In this document: positions 22,815 through 35,510 of the stretch, one piece after another
Layout: every line of letters begins with the position of its first letter
How positions within the stretch are numbered: position 1 is the first letter of the stretch
NCBI GenBank assembly: GCA_003550305.1
Contig: QKYT01000218.1
Location: forward strand, 4,436 to 68,435
Source of the DNA: Glomus cerebriforme
Taxonomy: Eukaryota > Glomeromycota > Glomeromycetes > Glomerales > Glomeraceae
DNA length: 64,000 nucleotides
Reading direction: 5' to 3'
Position numbers and translations under genes: made by a program
The notes under the pieces: model-generated
Database searches by the model: none
Told to the model about the DNA's origin: nothing
The model's input: the letters and a program-made list of their open reading frames with translations, nothing else

Positions 22815-23201
22815 AATTTATTGCCACGGCGATGTATCGCCAGTGTCATGTGATTCATAATTCTGGCCAAATTAAATGATCTGCAATGAAATTGCCTTTT
22901 TAGAAATCTTGTATAATCCAAAATTTCAATTTTTGAGAGAATAAAATTGCCTTTTTTGGAATGTGTAATGTTACCTAAGATCCAAATAAGGATATTTGGC
23001 CAGTGTTATAAATTTGGGCAAAATTAAACATATGATGAATAACATGTGACAAATAGTAATTATACACCGAAAAATTCTAAGTCCCTAGAATAAATAGTAA
23101 AAATGGAAAACTACGGTATGACGTAAGGGTAACAAAATATTATATAGTATAAGTCACGTAATATAATATGTCACGTGACAGGGTGGCGATGGCGATAAAT
23201 T
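22815..23201 (+). mobile_element. 388-bp-type MITE, copy B
   Basis: Same family and orientation as 2531-2918. The ends form an imperfect inverted repeat: AATTTATTGCCA at the left and the complement of AATTTATCGCCA at the right. Inside these, CGCCAGTGTCATGTGA on the left faces the complement of CGCCACCCTGTCACGTGA. No coding sequence. The diverged copies suggest an old family with other copies elsewhere in the genome. Confidence 0.82.
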
Positions 23202-23666
23202 ACTTTTTTCTTTATAAAATTATAAATTTATAAATGTTATACATAATTTTACATATTATTATACCTAATTAAAATTGATTATGATAAATAAAATTAAATG
23301 AATTTTTGAAGAATTTTAAAGTATTTTGATATGTAATAATGCATAAATATTTCAATTTGTAAGTATATGAAGTATTTTATCTTTAATGTAAGCTGCAGAA
23401 TATTTTGCCTGTAGTATTACATAATTATTATAGTTATGTAAATATACATACTTCATAAAGCATTACAGTTTTGTAAACCTATGGAGTATTTCATTAATAG
23501 TATTTCATAAATATTATATTATTATATATATACAAAGTACTATGATAGAAACATAAATATTACAAAAAATTATGGTATAATACTGCATATACAGTATATA
23601 TGATATTATTAGACTTTTGGAATACTTTACATTAAAAATATTCCTAATGTTCTTTTTATTAATATT
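23202..23666. other. AT-rich spacer left of the hAT relic
   Basis: May include the 5' end of the hAT element, but no terminal repeat was identified. Confidence 0.4.
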
Positions 23667-24532
23667 ATGCCAAACAGCCAAAGTTTTTGGTCTGAGTTTG
23701 AAATTACTAATGATTTCAATGAAAAAGAAAAATATAAATGTAAAACTTATTTTAGTATATAGTCTAAAAATACTTTATATCTAAAAAAACATATTAAATA
23801 ATATAAAAAAACTGGAATTTTACAATTCTAAGGCATTAAATATAAAAAGTAACAAACATTTGATAAATACAAATATGATACTGTATCTTTATTTCTAGAG
23901 ATCAAATTATTTTAGAGAGTTTTTTTGCACCTGATTTTGTTCAATAGTATTTCATTTAATGTAATTGAAAATAAAGATTTCATTTCATTTTTAAAAAAAG
24001 CATGTCCTTTATTTAAAATTTCTTTACATAGCACTCTTTCAAATACTTTTTTAGATCAATTAATCATTAAATCAGCAGTCTTACATATTGCTTAATAGGT
24101 AATGGTGATCAAATATTCAAAAAACTTCTATTGTAAACTATATGATTTCAGTACCAAAACCTATATTTTTTAAAGCAACTGCCTTTAATGAAAAATGTCA
24201 TACTGCTGAAAATATAGCAATAAAACTTGAAAGTTGAAACTATTATGAAAAAAACAGGTATTAATAAATTTTCTGCTATCATTACAGATAATGCATCAAA
24301 TATGAAAGTTGCTTAGAAAATTTTAAAACAAAAATACCCCAAAAAAAATTTTCTTGATTGCTAAGCATATGGAATTTACTTATGGATGAAAGATATTCTT
24401 AGTATTGAATAGACAAAGAATATTCTAGAAAAAAAATTAAATTATTTTCGTAATTATCAAGTAACGCTTGTTACATTTTGACGTTTACAAAAAAGTAAAA
24501 TATCATTGTCTGTTGTTACAGTAAATACCAAT
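23667..24532 (+). pseudogene. Dead hAT-family transposase with BED zinc finger
   Basis: From ATG at 23667 the frame reads SFWSEFEITND, then EKYKCKTYF and LKKHIK, a BED-type zinc finger (aromatic residues, Cys, His). Next comes VIENKDFISFLKKACPLFK and HSTLSNTFLDQ, typical of the segment before the catalytic core. Then follow GINKFSAIITDNASNMKVA, the conserved hAT core with TDNASNM, and FLDC and LNYFRNYQVTLVTF. Many stops break it; several fall where Trp (TGG) or Arg (CGA) is expected. The C-terminal dimerisation domain is absent. An active relative could have moved the two 8-bp-TSD MITE families in this window, but that is inference. Confidence 0.8.
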
Positions 24533-25277
24533 TCATAAATTCCCCAATCCTTTAATACTTGCTCAAGTAAGAACAGGTGATTCCAAGGTAGCCTTGACGA
24601 TTCCTAGCGATTCAAAGATCCAAAGTTAAGGATACTGATTTTGCCTGATCCTTAATAAATTGTTGCAATTTTGGGAAGAAATCAGCATGACTAAGAACTT
24701 GAGGATGGTGTTATTAGTAAACATAGACTCAAGACAAATTAATTAACAACCACCATGATATTAGAGATTGGAAGTTTCCGGATGTCTGTCATTTTTTGAA
24801 ATCAGCTACCCGATGAAATCGGGTTAATTGGACGCAGTATTTGAAACCGAGTTGGATGTAAATCGGAATAATCTTTTAAATTATGACCAAATTTAATAAG
24901 TGTATTTTGTTAATTTATTTAATAATTTTATTAAAAAAATGAATAAACTTCATTTTCGAAAGTTCGCTAAATTCGTTAGAAAAAGATTATTTTCACATGC
25001 AATTATCCGTGTTGCTTATTTTATCGTGTCAAGTTACATCGTAAAGCTATTTTACTTGGTATTACTGATAAAGAATTTTCAAATTTATATTTGGAAGGAA
25101 GTAATCTCTTTATGATCGCATGATGTAAAAGATTATAATAAAAATTTTAAAAATTTCCTTCTTTTAGTTACATTATAAAAATAATATCAAAAAAAAAATG
25201 CAATAAATGTTTATTTGAAAAAATGAATTCTATAATTTATAATGTACAAAAATTTAATTTCATTCATTATATTATTA
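24533..25277. other. Spacer with a possible gene relic at 24935-25120
   Basis: The plus strand at about 24960-25115 can be read as VRKRLFSHAIIR in one frame and VKLHRKAILLGITDKEFSNL to a TGA in another. This looks like the broken end of a gene. No family recognised. The rest holds nothing supportable. Confidence 0.35.
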
Positions 25278-26245
25278 CTATTGTTTCTTATTTTCCTGAG
25301 TTTCCTGAGTTTCCTGAACTTCTTTAGCATCTTGAGGTATTTCAGATATCAATTTTATCTTGGCAGCGTAAATACAGAACTAAAAAAGTGAACATTTATT
25401 TAATATGAGGATTATTAGTGTACAAAAAGGCTCCTGAAGACCTTTTAACTAAATCAGAAATAATTTCACTTTACCTCATCAAAGAGAATATATCCTCCAT
25501 GGTTCGTATCGATCTCATCGAACTTCGCCTTAAGCTCTTTGTTCGAACCCACATTTATCCCAATGAGCTCATGTCCCTTTTTGAACTCCCCAAAATCAAT
25601 ACGTCTGTCATTGTCTAAGTCAAGTTTCTTGAATATTTGGAACAGTTTGTTGTAATAATGAAGAAGATCGATGAGGCGTCCAAATTCTTTGAAATCGATA
25701 AAACCATCCTAGAAAATTTGACGCAATAGGAATGTTAAAGTTTTCAATATGATAAATGGGAACAATGAAATCTAATTTGCAAGACAAACTTGTGAAGTAT
25801 CTGCAGCTCTGTAAGCTCGCATGATGGCAGGTTTATCTTCTGCGAGGTACGGATAGATTTGAATAACAGCTTTATCGATTTCAGCTAAGGATAGGATACC
25901 GTTGCCATTATAATCGAAAATATTAAAAATCTATCGTAGTAATTGAAGATGAATTTAGTATCTTGGAAGGTTACAAAGTACAGTCTTCGAAAATAAAATG
26001 TTGCTAGCTACCTTTTTAATTTCTGCTTTGTCTAGTTTATCAGTAGTGATAACTGCCGGAGTTTTGTTAGCTGCCTTCTTGTCCAGCTTTCCGGAAGTTT
26101 TGCTATTTGACTTCTTGACCAGCTTTCCAGAAGTTTTGCTATCTGACTTCTTGACCAGCTTTCCAGAAGTTTTGTTATCTGATTTCTTGTCCAATTTTCC
26201 GGCGATTTTGATAGCGGTCTTCTTCTTATCAAATTTTTCTGCCAT
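25278..26245 (-). CDS. Four-EF-hand calcium-binding protein (calflagin-like)
   Basis: Four exons, all in phase 0, join to 236 codons: 26245-26012, 25930-25790, 25708-25475, 25379-25278. Residues 1-78 are very basic, with about 3.5 copies of a 12-residue unit KLVKKSDSKTSG. Four EF-hand loops follow: 84-95 (DYNGNGILSLAE), 122-133 (DTSQDGFIDFKE, split by an intron), 155-166 (DLDNDRRIDFGE) and 192-203 (DTNHGGYILFDE). Loops 1-3 have acceptable Ca ligands. Loop 4 has Gly where the fifth position usually carries Asp, so it may bind weakly. The tail is Gln/Glu-rich with QET repeats. The arrangement resembles flagellar calcium-binding protein/calflagin of protists and zoosporic fungi, but the N-terminal repeat is unusual. 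One donor is GTTTGT. Confidence 0.88.
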
Positions 26246-28252
26246 GGTTATTTATTGGTATTTGTTGATTGTAGGATGGCATTTGAGAGGAATTTCTCCA
26301 GCTATATATAATGGAGAACATGTCACAAAAACTTCTATTCAACCATCGTACAGATTCCTAATTTAAGTAAAATATCAAAAGGTTTCATTGAAATTGTCTT
26401 GAAACTATGTTGTATACGTAATTTGTATGTCGTATTTGTCGAAGAAGCTTAAGGAAGAAAATGAAAGAATTATTAATTCTGTAATGTTACAATATTTAAA
26501 TTACGACTAAAACAAAGAAAACGTAACAAGGATTAGATAACTAAGGTTGGAAATTCGGAGAGAGTAAACCGATTTCAGTAGCAGAAAAATCATTATCTAT
26601 CTCTTGTGGACACAATGGACAATAAATATTAATTAAATTTCAAAACAAATTCAAATGTTCATTAAGATCGACATCAATGCATCACAAAATTACACGAAAA
26701 GTGTAACTATTAAAGTTAATTAAGTTAATTACAAAAATAAGGAATTCTTTGTTAATTATATTGTCAAAATATTGCGAAAGAAAACATGTCTGCAGTTTTG
26801 TTTGTATTTAATACATTAAATGCAATTCAAGTTAATTTTTAACGATGACAATATTGTGGATTAAAAGTTCTTTGCGCTTCGAATAAATTTTTTTTTTCTT
26901 GTAAATTAAAAAATCCTAATGTATAAGTTAATTCTAAAAGATAAAAAACATGGATTATTATTATAATTTTTTCGTGGCAATTAGAAATGATTATAAAATA
27001 AGTTAATTTAGTTAATTTTCTTTCAAAATCGATTCCAAAATACGCGTGATTCAATCGGATTGTTTATCAATTATTCAATTATTTCACAGCGTCGCGAAAC
27101 ATGATATTCAAATATTCATAATGACTCCGTGGACTCCGTTTTGTTACTTTGTTTTTTTTGTATCATGGTTCCGCAAAATAAGTTAATATTTGATATACTT
27201 TTGATCTATCCTTTTTAAATAAAAATAATTATTAATCAACTTTCTTCTCGTCAGTAGCTTCCAAGGCTAGACACTTTACAAGATGCTGTACAAGTTAAAG
27301 TTTTCTATTACGAAAAATTTCTTTAAAGTGAAGGTAGCATAAACCACTTCATACGGGAAAAAAATAATTAAATTTATTGAAAAATTGATTAAATTATTTT
27401 TTCATCCTGGATGTAAAACTATTACTCGAACTTTTAACAAACAACTAAATATATAAATTAAATAAATGATAATTAAACATTCAGATTACTCTTCTTAACA
27501 ATCACGGATACCCAATTTAATTTTGTCCTATAGAAAATTTTTTTACGCACAAGATAATTGCTACAATTTTGGGCAAATTCACAACGCCGGCCAGAATTAC
27601 GAGATTTCCTCGGATAAAAGTTTAGCGATGGAATGATTTGTTCGCAATTGTTTCCCGATTAGGAATTTTTCATAATTCAGGTCGAAAATTAGTTATGGAT
27701 TTGAGATATTGCGCTGAATGTAAATTCGGTCAATATATTTCAGGTTGAATAGTATAATAATAACGTTACCAAATGAATAATTGTATATCAACAATTTGAT
27801 TATTATTTTCGATTGAAAGGTCCATATTTAGTATGTGGCAGAAATATTGCGATGACTAGAATTATTTAAAAAAAATCAGAACTGTACAAGTTATTGTCAA
27901 CCGGAAGCTATTATTAAGAATAAGGTTGAATTGGTCTAGGAGTAGCGCATGATGATGAATTTAGTAGTGAGTGGAGGTAATCATAAAATTTGTAAATGCA
28001 CCACTAATTAAGTTTGTATCTCTATTTTTGTGTTACCGAAAATTCGAGAATTATTTCTCTAAAGATTACGCTATACTAAATTAGAGTGGATCGTTGTATT
28101 TAAAATTTAATAGTGTACAGTACTGAGATTTACATAAAAAAAATTATGGGTTTATTATTTTTCTTAGAGCATGTAAATAAGAATTGTTATTATCATTATT
28201 TATTTATTTCTAAAAGTTCTGTTTTTCTAACAAAATAAATTTAAAAGACTAG
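26246..28252. other. Intergenic between the EF-hand and PAP2 genes
   Basis: Probably contains both promoters (divergent genes) and the unrecognised first exon of the PAP2 gene. At 27565-27615 the reverse strand carries CTGGCCGGCGTTGTGAATTT followed by GCCCAAAATT. The end of this block matches an internal block of the 388-bp MITE family, but the rest does not align. No other feature supported. Confidence 0.5.
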
Positions 28253-28896
28253 GATATGGTTTTCTATACTAACATTGGGTTTATTAAGTTATATAAGAAC
28301 CTTTCACGTTGCGTTTACCATAGCAGGTGGTGTGTTTACAAAAATAATAGGTGATTAAAAAAAAAAAAATTTAAATGTATTTAACTCATGATTTAATAAA
28401 AAAAATTCTCATTACTAAAATTTCTAAAATTTCGATTAAATTTTTAGTCAGTATATTAAAACAAATAATTCGACAACCTCGCCCATATCATGCAACCATT
28501 ACAATCCAACCTTCTTCACAACCTGCTATACAAAAACAAAGAAAATCTTTTGGAATGCCATCTTCCCATTCTGCCATAATAATTTATTTTGCAACTTTCA
28601 TAACTCTTCAATTATTTAATGTAGCATCTCCTTTAGTTAAATTATTTTCTTTCTTGATGGTTTTTATAATAGGTTTATTAGTATTATGGTCTAGAGTTGA
28701 ATTAGGTCATCATACAACAGCCCAAGTATTGATGGGTATGCTTTTAGGTATTATATTAGCTGTATTTTGGAATAACTTGTGGGTAAATCATTGGATGCCT
28801 TTGTTACATGAATTAAAGTTGGATGGACAGTTGAGATATAATGAATTAGAAATTATGTGGAAATTAGCCGATGAATTTATTAATGAATTTATTTAA
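28253..28896 (+). CDS. PAP2-family lipid (pyro)phosphatase, 5' exon missing
   Basis: Two exons are clear: 28253-28350 and 28448-28896, joined in phase by a 97-nt intron with a GTGATT donor and TTTTTAG acceptor. The three PAP2 signatures are complete: KQIIRQPRP (KxxxxxxRP), GMPSSHS (PSGH-like) and SRVELGHHTTAQV (SRxxxxxHxxxD-like, with Gln in place of the last acidic residue). Hydrophobic helices lie around them (FSILTLGLLSYI, YFATFITLQL, FLMVFIIGLLVLWS, LLGIILAVFW). The enzyme should sit in the ER membrane and remove phosphate from a lipid phosphate, such as dolichyl diphosphate. The exact substrate cannot be set from sequence. The start codon lies in an upstream exon that I could not place; an acceptor at 28252 demands one. 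Confidence 0.82.
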
Positions 28897-29257
28897 CTAA
28901 ACTAAGTAACGATCGGCATTCTACCAATTTTGACTAATTGAAAAACACAATTAATTAAATTATTTGTTACTTGTAAATCGGAATGAATCAAGTGAATTTC
29001 ATCTTGTAATTGATTCTTTCATTTTATTAAATCATTCTACGTCTAAAGGGTTCTTCCAAATAATCATCCATATAAATAACAAAAAATTCTTAAATTATTC
29101 CCGGATTCCTTTTTTTTTAATTAAAGGTTTTAACTGAAAATGTCACGAAATCATTCTTTATAATATTTCTGTATGTTATTAGGCCTATTTCCAATATAAA
29201 CAATTATTTTTGTTACTTATGTTACATATTTTTATTTCTCTCGCTTCTTACATTTTA
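28897..29257. other. Intergenic, converging 3' ends
   Basis: Holds the 3' ends of the PAP2 gene and of the protease; nothing else seen. Confidence 0.5.
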
Positions 29258-32200
29258 TTAAACTGATTCGTTTAATTTTTCATCATCACCAGTACTTAAT
29301 TCATAAATTTTCCATTCTTTATCATTCAATATTTCAGGTTTACCTTCACCAATAATAGTAATAGAATTTAAATTTTCTTTTTCTTGTTTTTCTAAATAAA
29401 TTTTAGCAACTTCTTTAACATCATCCTCTGTAACTGCGAGTAATTGTTCACGTCGTCTAAATAACAAAATTCAAAGTTAAATATCATTTTAAAGAAAATT
29501 ATGATAAAAAAAAAATCTGGAAGTGAAAGTTACTTTTGCATTTGTTCATCTGTAACTCTTCCTGTGAAATAAATCATTCCTTCTTCAGACACGCTTATGG
29601 GTTCATCAATTTTTTTAAAAGTAGATAATTTTGCCTCGTCAATTTCCTACCGAAAAAAAAACAAAATACTTTATCACGATTCAACCATTCCTCTTCTGTT
29701 AAAAGAAAGTTAAGTTATAATTTAAGAAGACTTACTTGTTGAGTAAATTTTCTTTTTCCAACCCACTCTATACTATCTCTATATGTTTTTAAGGTATCCA
29801 GAGTTTTAGGATCCCTATAAGAGAAAAAAGAAAATAGACCAGTATTTGCATTATAGGTTGCACCTCCTCCATATGCTCCATTTTTTTCACGTATTTCTCG
29901 ATGTAAATAATGCGCACGCATTAATGATGAAAGAATCTAAAAGATAATTTTTTTAAATCATATATTATAAATAAGCATATACGAAAAGAAAACTTATATT
30001 GAAAATAACTTACTTGTAATTTAGCTCCATCAGGATGTGTATAAGGTACCCCTTTAAAAGCTTCAGCACAAAAATTCACTGCAAATGGTAAAGGAAAAAA
30101 TGCCTTTTCATGTATTTGACGGAAAGGACTCTAGAATAAAAAAGTAAATGTACAATTATTAAAAGTCAACTTGAAAAAAAAAGGAATAAAAAAAAAAAAC
30201 TTACTTGCTCGTCACTCTTTGATAATTTTTTTTCAGGTAATTCATTTAAAAATTTATCTAACGCATTTACATTATGATCCACAATTTCTGAACCACATGT
30301 GATTGCTATTCTTAAAGATTGTTTACTTAAAACATGTTCGGAAATTTCCTAAATATATATTTATTGTATTAATAAATCTATACATATTATACATATATAT
30401 TATTAACAAAAATCTCTTTTTAATAAAATTTACCTTCAATTTCTGAGTTATAGTATTAAAATCTTCAGTAGCTGCTAGTTTATTCATAAAATGTACTTGT
30501 GTCATACCATCATAAACTTCTTCTCTGCTCTATTAAATAAATAAATACATATAATTAATTAAATTAATTAAATTATAAAAATAAAAAATTTAACAATATT
30601 TACCATGGCAGGAATTAATCTTGATCCAGCAAAAGTACTTGCATATTGATGACCAGATTCAACAACTGAATTCATCATATTAGTTGCATTCTTTTATATA
30701 AATAAATATGTATGTATTAATTCAAAATTATAAAAATTATGATCAAATTTTACTAATAATTTACTTACAGCATAAATAATAGTTCTCAATTTATCTATAT
30801 TATCAAAATTAGTTTCACATAAAAGTTGTTTCATTATATCATACATGTGATCTATATTTCTATCAAGACTATGTGCCGAAATTATTAATCCATCTTCATA
30901 CTGATTTAAATCTATAAGAAAATTATATAAAAATAATTTAATAAATATATAATTTAATAAAATAAATCAAAAATTATATACTTCTCCATAATTACCAGAA
31001 TGATTTGTTGATAAAAAGGGTGAAACTTTTATACCACCAGTATATAATCTTATATTATCATCAATTTCTGCCATAGTTTTAGATTTTGTTCCCAAAGAAG
31101 TCAATGCTTGAGCAAATAAAGGTAAATAAATTCTTAAATCATCTTTTAATCCATCAATTTTACTAATAGTTCTAAAATAAGTTATTTCATTTGTACTTGT
31201 ATTTCTCCATTGAATAGGACATTTATTAACTTCACTAAATTCCAATTCAAATTGTTTCATTTGTTTATCAATATCTTGTATCTTTAAACTTGGTAAAACA
31301 GATAAATCTTCTTCTTTTTCCTGACTTTTTAATAATTCTATTGATTGCATGTAAATTTTGTCTTTTTCTTCTGATTTAAGTGTTGATAATTTGGTTGCTA
31401 ATCGTGATTGTTCTTCTTGTGATAATTTTTCTGTATATGATGGATCTGGTGACATTATTGATATAAGTGTATGTGGATTATTTATAAAATATTTTTGTAC
31501 CAAATTTTGAAAGAATGGACCCTTATTCAATTCTTCTTTTAATAATTTAATATTCTAAAAAAAAGAATTTAAATATATTAAAAAAAAAAATAATATAAAT
31601 AAATAATATATAACAATAATATATTAATCATTATTTACATTATTAATTTCCAATAGTTCAGCAGGATTACAACCATTAAACCATCCAGAACTTATTAAAT
31701 GCATAATTCCTAAACCAAAAGATGCAGTTTTCTAATAATAATAAAAAAAGATATCAAAATATTTTCTTATAATTATACATATATAATTCTTGTATGACAT
31801 TTCTATAAATTTGAAAATTAACTTACATGTTTTATACTCAATTCAGTCTGATGTATTGCTGCTTCAATACGTTTTGAATCGAATCCATTTTGATGAACAT
31901 CTTCCAAAACTTTTCTTATAGTTTCTTCAGCCTATTAATAAAAATATACATATATAAATATTAAGATCTTATATATAATTATATAATTAAATATAATTTA
32001 AATAATAATAAAATGAATTAATTACCAATGGAACATATTTTTTATTCATCCCTTGTAATCCAATACTCATATAACCCATTCTATAATCAAAAAGTTTATA
32101 AAATTCAATACTATATTTAAATAGATTTATTTATTTAATTAACTTACCTAGTTGAAGAATCATATCCAGTATTCTCAGAAAAATCAGAACCAATATTCGC

Positions 32201-33981
32201 ATCTATTAGTGCTTTATACATTGGAGATGCATGACCATCCAGTAATAAATAACTAAATATTTTTAAAGCAAAAGTCTCAAAGGTGTTCTAAAAAATTTAA
32301 TAGAAAGATTTTGAATAACTAAAATAAGTAATGAAATAATAATAAAAATAATACATACAGTTATATCATTGGTTAAGAATGATATAGACATTTTAGTTTG
32401 TTTCTCGGGATTCCTCACTATAATAAAAACTAATGTTAATTATTGCTTTTATTTGAATCCATATTAAATATTAATTAATATAATATCTTACTTGGATCAA
32501 AAGGTCCATATAAATTAATTCTCTTTGGAGAATCAAAAGGTTCAACAATTTTTATACCTCCATCGGAACTTAATTTTTCAAAGCCTCTGATTTTGTTATC
32601 AATTGCTGCTAAATGATCACTTAATGGAAAGTTTCCTATATAAATTTTTTATTATTTAAATTTAATAATAATATGTGTGATTTGTGAATAATATACAGAT
32701 AATAATAATAAAAAAAAAAGATAATTGTAAATATCTTACCATAAGTATAGAATTTCGCATTACTTGGATGATAATAAGTTTTATGAAATTGTAAGAGTTC
32801 TTGATATGTTAAATCTGTTATACATTTTGGATCTCCTCCACTATTATTTCCATAAGTTGTACCTGGAAACATATTTTCTTGTACTCTAGAATAAAATAAA
32901 TATCCCGCATCTGACTATTATAAGATGAAAAATAAAGAAATAAAAATAAATAATTTACTGATGCAAAATAAATAATCATCTTTATAAGAAATTTTTCTTA
33001 CCATCATGCCTTTCATTTCATTATATACAACCCCTTTAAATTGTAAAGGTGTTGATTTATTATCAGGTTGTTCATGTTCAAGTCTCCATCCTTCTTGTTT
33101 GAAATCCAATTCTCTCAAATAAGGATGAAATGTTGCATCCATATAAACCTCTCTTAAATTCTCATAATCAAGTTTATGTGTTGTTGAAAATGGATAAATT
33201 GTATAATCATTTGCTGAATAAAATTTAAAGAAATGAAAAAGAAAGAAAAAAAAATATTAAATAAAAAAAACAAACTTTTAAATATAAATTAATAATACCT
33301 GTCATAGCGTTCATAAAATTTGCCAAAGTTCGATTTAACATTTTAAAAAATGGATCTCGTACCGGAAACTTTTTACTCCCACATAGTGTTGTATGTTCCT
33401 TTATTATTAAAATATAAAATAAATCGTAATTAATTATAAGATTACATAAAGAATTTTAAAATTATTTACAAATTTGTGCTCACCAATATATGAGGAGTTC
33501 CACTGCTGTTCATAGTAGGTGTAGAGAAACCTACACCAAATACATTATTGTTATCATCTCTTGCAATATGTAAATGTGAAGCACCCGTTTTTTCATGCAC
33601 AAGTTGTGTTGTTGTTAGTTCAAGCTCTGGAATATGTTTTATCTAAAATTAAAAATCAAATATTAAATTTTTTTTTAAAGAAAAATTTTATGAGAAATGA
33701 GAAAGCTCGTCAAATATACTTGTTCAACACGATAACCATGAAGTTTATCATTGGGTTTAAACTCTAAAAGATAAGGATATTAAAAAAAAAAAATAAGAAT
33801 TAAATATTCAAAAAAAACAAACAAATAAATTTAAAGAATATCGATATTGACTACCTTCACCAACGATACTTGAATAAGACTTTTTATAAATAGAATTTAA
33901 TATTTTATTATTATAAGGTGAAATTATTTTTCGAAGTTTTGGGTAGTTACGAAAGTTACGACAAATAAGTAATGGGTTCAT
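29258..33981 (-). CDS. CYM1: Mitochondrial presequence protease (M16C metalloprotease)
   Basis: Twenty-one exons, each checked for phase, join to 1024 codons. From the 5' end: 33981-33855, 33763-33720, 33642-33484, 33398-33299, 33213-33002, 32914-32740, 32635-32492, 32417-32359, 32287-32148, 32080-32026, 31931-31827, 31731-31639, 31554-30982, 30900-30769, 30690-30604, 30529-30434, 30348-30205, 30130-30014, 29936-29736, 29646-29534, 29456-29258. Residues 1-40 are an Arg/Lys/Ser-rich mitochondrial presequence. The inverted zinc motif HILEH is at 108-112, split by an intron, and GVVYNEMKG near 204-212 supplies the third ligand. [10 protein letters not shown] lies in the C-terminal half. Length matches yeast Cym1 (about 990) and human PITRM1 (about 1040). 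It degrades cleaved targeting peptides in the matrix. No lesion found. Confidence 0.93.
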
Positions 33982-34338
33982 GCTTTAAAAAAAAAAATTT
34001 GATAAAAGGATTTGGTTATCAAAAAAAAACATCAGATGTAGATCTTCATAATATCTGATTTAGGCAATTTACATTTTTTAATTTATCCAAATAAAATCTA
34101 TTCAATCGGATCTTTCAAACTGATAAGGATTTTATTTAATCGCATAATTTATTTATTAACTCTAGCATTAACTAAAAGTCTATTATTCCTTTGCAATATT
34201 TAATGTTTATACAATCTCGAGAATTATTTATATAACATATTAAAAATTATACAAGAAAAAAAATTTTTTTACATAAATATGATAAACCACGAAATCCATT
34301 ATGTTTCATACAGTAATTAAATAAAAATTAAAAACTAA
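33982..34338. other. Promoter region of the protease gene
   Basis: The 357 bp between the protease start and the end of the next minus-strand gene. AT-rich; no motif stands out. Confidence 0.5.
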
Positions 34339-35510
34339 TTAACCAATACGAAGAACCTTGGAAGAATTTCCTTCTTCCTCCTCTTCAGAGTCCAACAATT
34401 CAATAACTTCAACCTCCTTTTTATAAGTTCGTTTCTTTCTTGGTGTATAACTTTCCAAATCGATAATCTCATTACTATTTCTATTTTCACCTTCATCAGC
34501 AATTTCAATTACATTATCTGAATGAATAACAGTAGCCCTAATAATTTTGTATTTTGTCTTTCTCATTAAAGAACTTTGAGGTTCTTCGTTCTTAATATTG
34601 AAAGTATATGGTTTTACATCTTCTAACAAACCGGAAACGTTTGGAGAAAGTTGATTTTGCCAGCCGATTTCCGGTATATCACATCCTCTGATTTGAAGCC
34701 AAGTAGCAGGGCGATAATGAAGATGTAATACAGAAACTGGGTCTACACTTTGTTTTTCCATTGTTGCCATAGTTTGCCGACTAGCAAATCCTTCAGCTTC
34801 CTCAAATGCTGTTGTAAATTTAATACCACAAGTTGATTTCGATTCAATTACTTGTACTTGATTTACTGAAAAATCAGGTATGTAAACTGGTCTTTGAGGT
34901 ATAACTCTTGCTTTATAAAAATAAATTGAAATTGCTCCTAATCCACCATATGGCTTTCTTTGGAGAGGTTCTAATAGATTATCTAATTCAGTTAATTGAG
35001 AAACTTCAAATTTAAAACAATATCTCTTGCTGAGTGTATTATTCCAGAAACAATCTTTTTCTCGAGGGGATGAATTTAAAATTTCTCTATACGTGTAATC
35101 ATATTCTCCATCAACATATACATATGCCATTAAAGGAGCCCACATAGATGCTCTTGTAGAAGAAAATCTAATAGAATACTTCATTTCCGGTTTAACAGCG
35201 ACATATGTTTCATTATCACTATAATATAATGATGATTAATAATAGAACTTTTAAAAAACTAATAATTTATTATTTTACCTATATGTTTTCTGCCCTGTCG
35301 TCTCATCTAATACATAAGATGATCCAGTCGTGGACTTTGATAAAAAAAAAATATTTATTTAATGTTAAAATTAATTAATTCTTTCAATAAATCCAACAAA
35401 TCGACAAAAATTGAACAATTTTTTACACTTGATTCATTTATCGGAAGATTATATTCTTTTAAAGGTTCCCCATTTACCAAAACTTCAAGTTGAAACCCAT
35501 TTAATCGCAT
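34339..35510 (-). CDS. DUF7918-like protein A
   Basis: Three exons (35510-35427, 35334-35279, 35218-34339) give 339 residues. The N-terminus MRLNGFQLEVLVNGEPLKEY, followed by NLPINES, fits the start of the DUF7918 family seen in basidiomycetes and AM fungi. Conserved blocks follow: MKYSIRFSSTRASMWAP, VYVDGEYDY, GGLGAISIYFYKARV and VLHLHYRPATWL. The C-terminus is charged and low complexity (EVEVIELLDSEEEEEGN), including RKKRTYKK, a possible nuclear localisation signal. The function of the family is not known. Its paralogue at 36500-37560 has introns at the same places and phases, so the pair arose by inverted duplication. Confidence 0.85.

Noticed and set aside
26032..26366. Frames overlapping the EF-hand gene on either strand
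   Set aside because: Shadows of the 36-bp basic repeat in exon 1; the spliced minus-strand gene explains the region.
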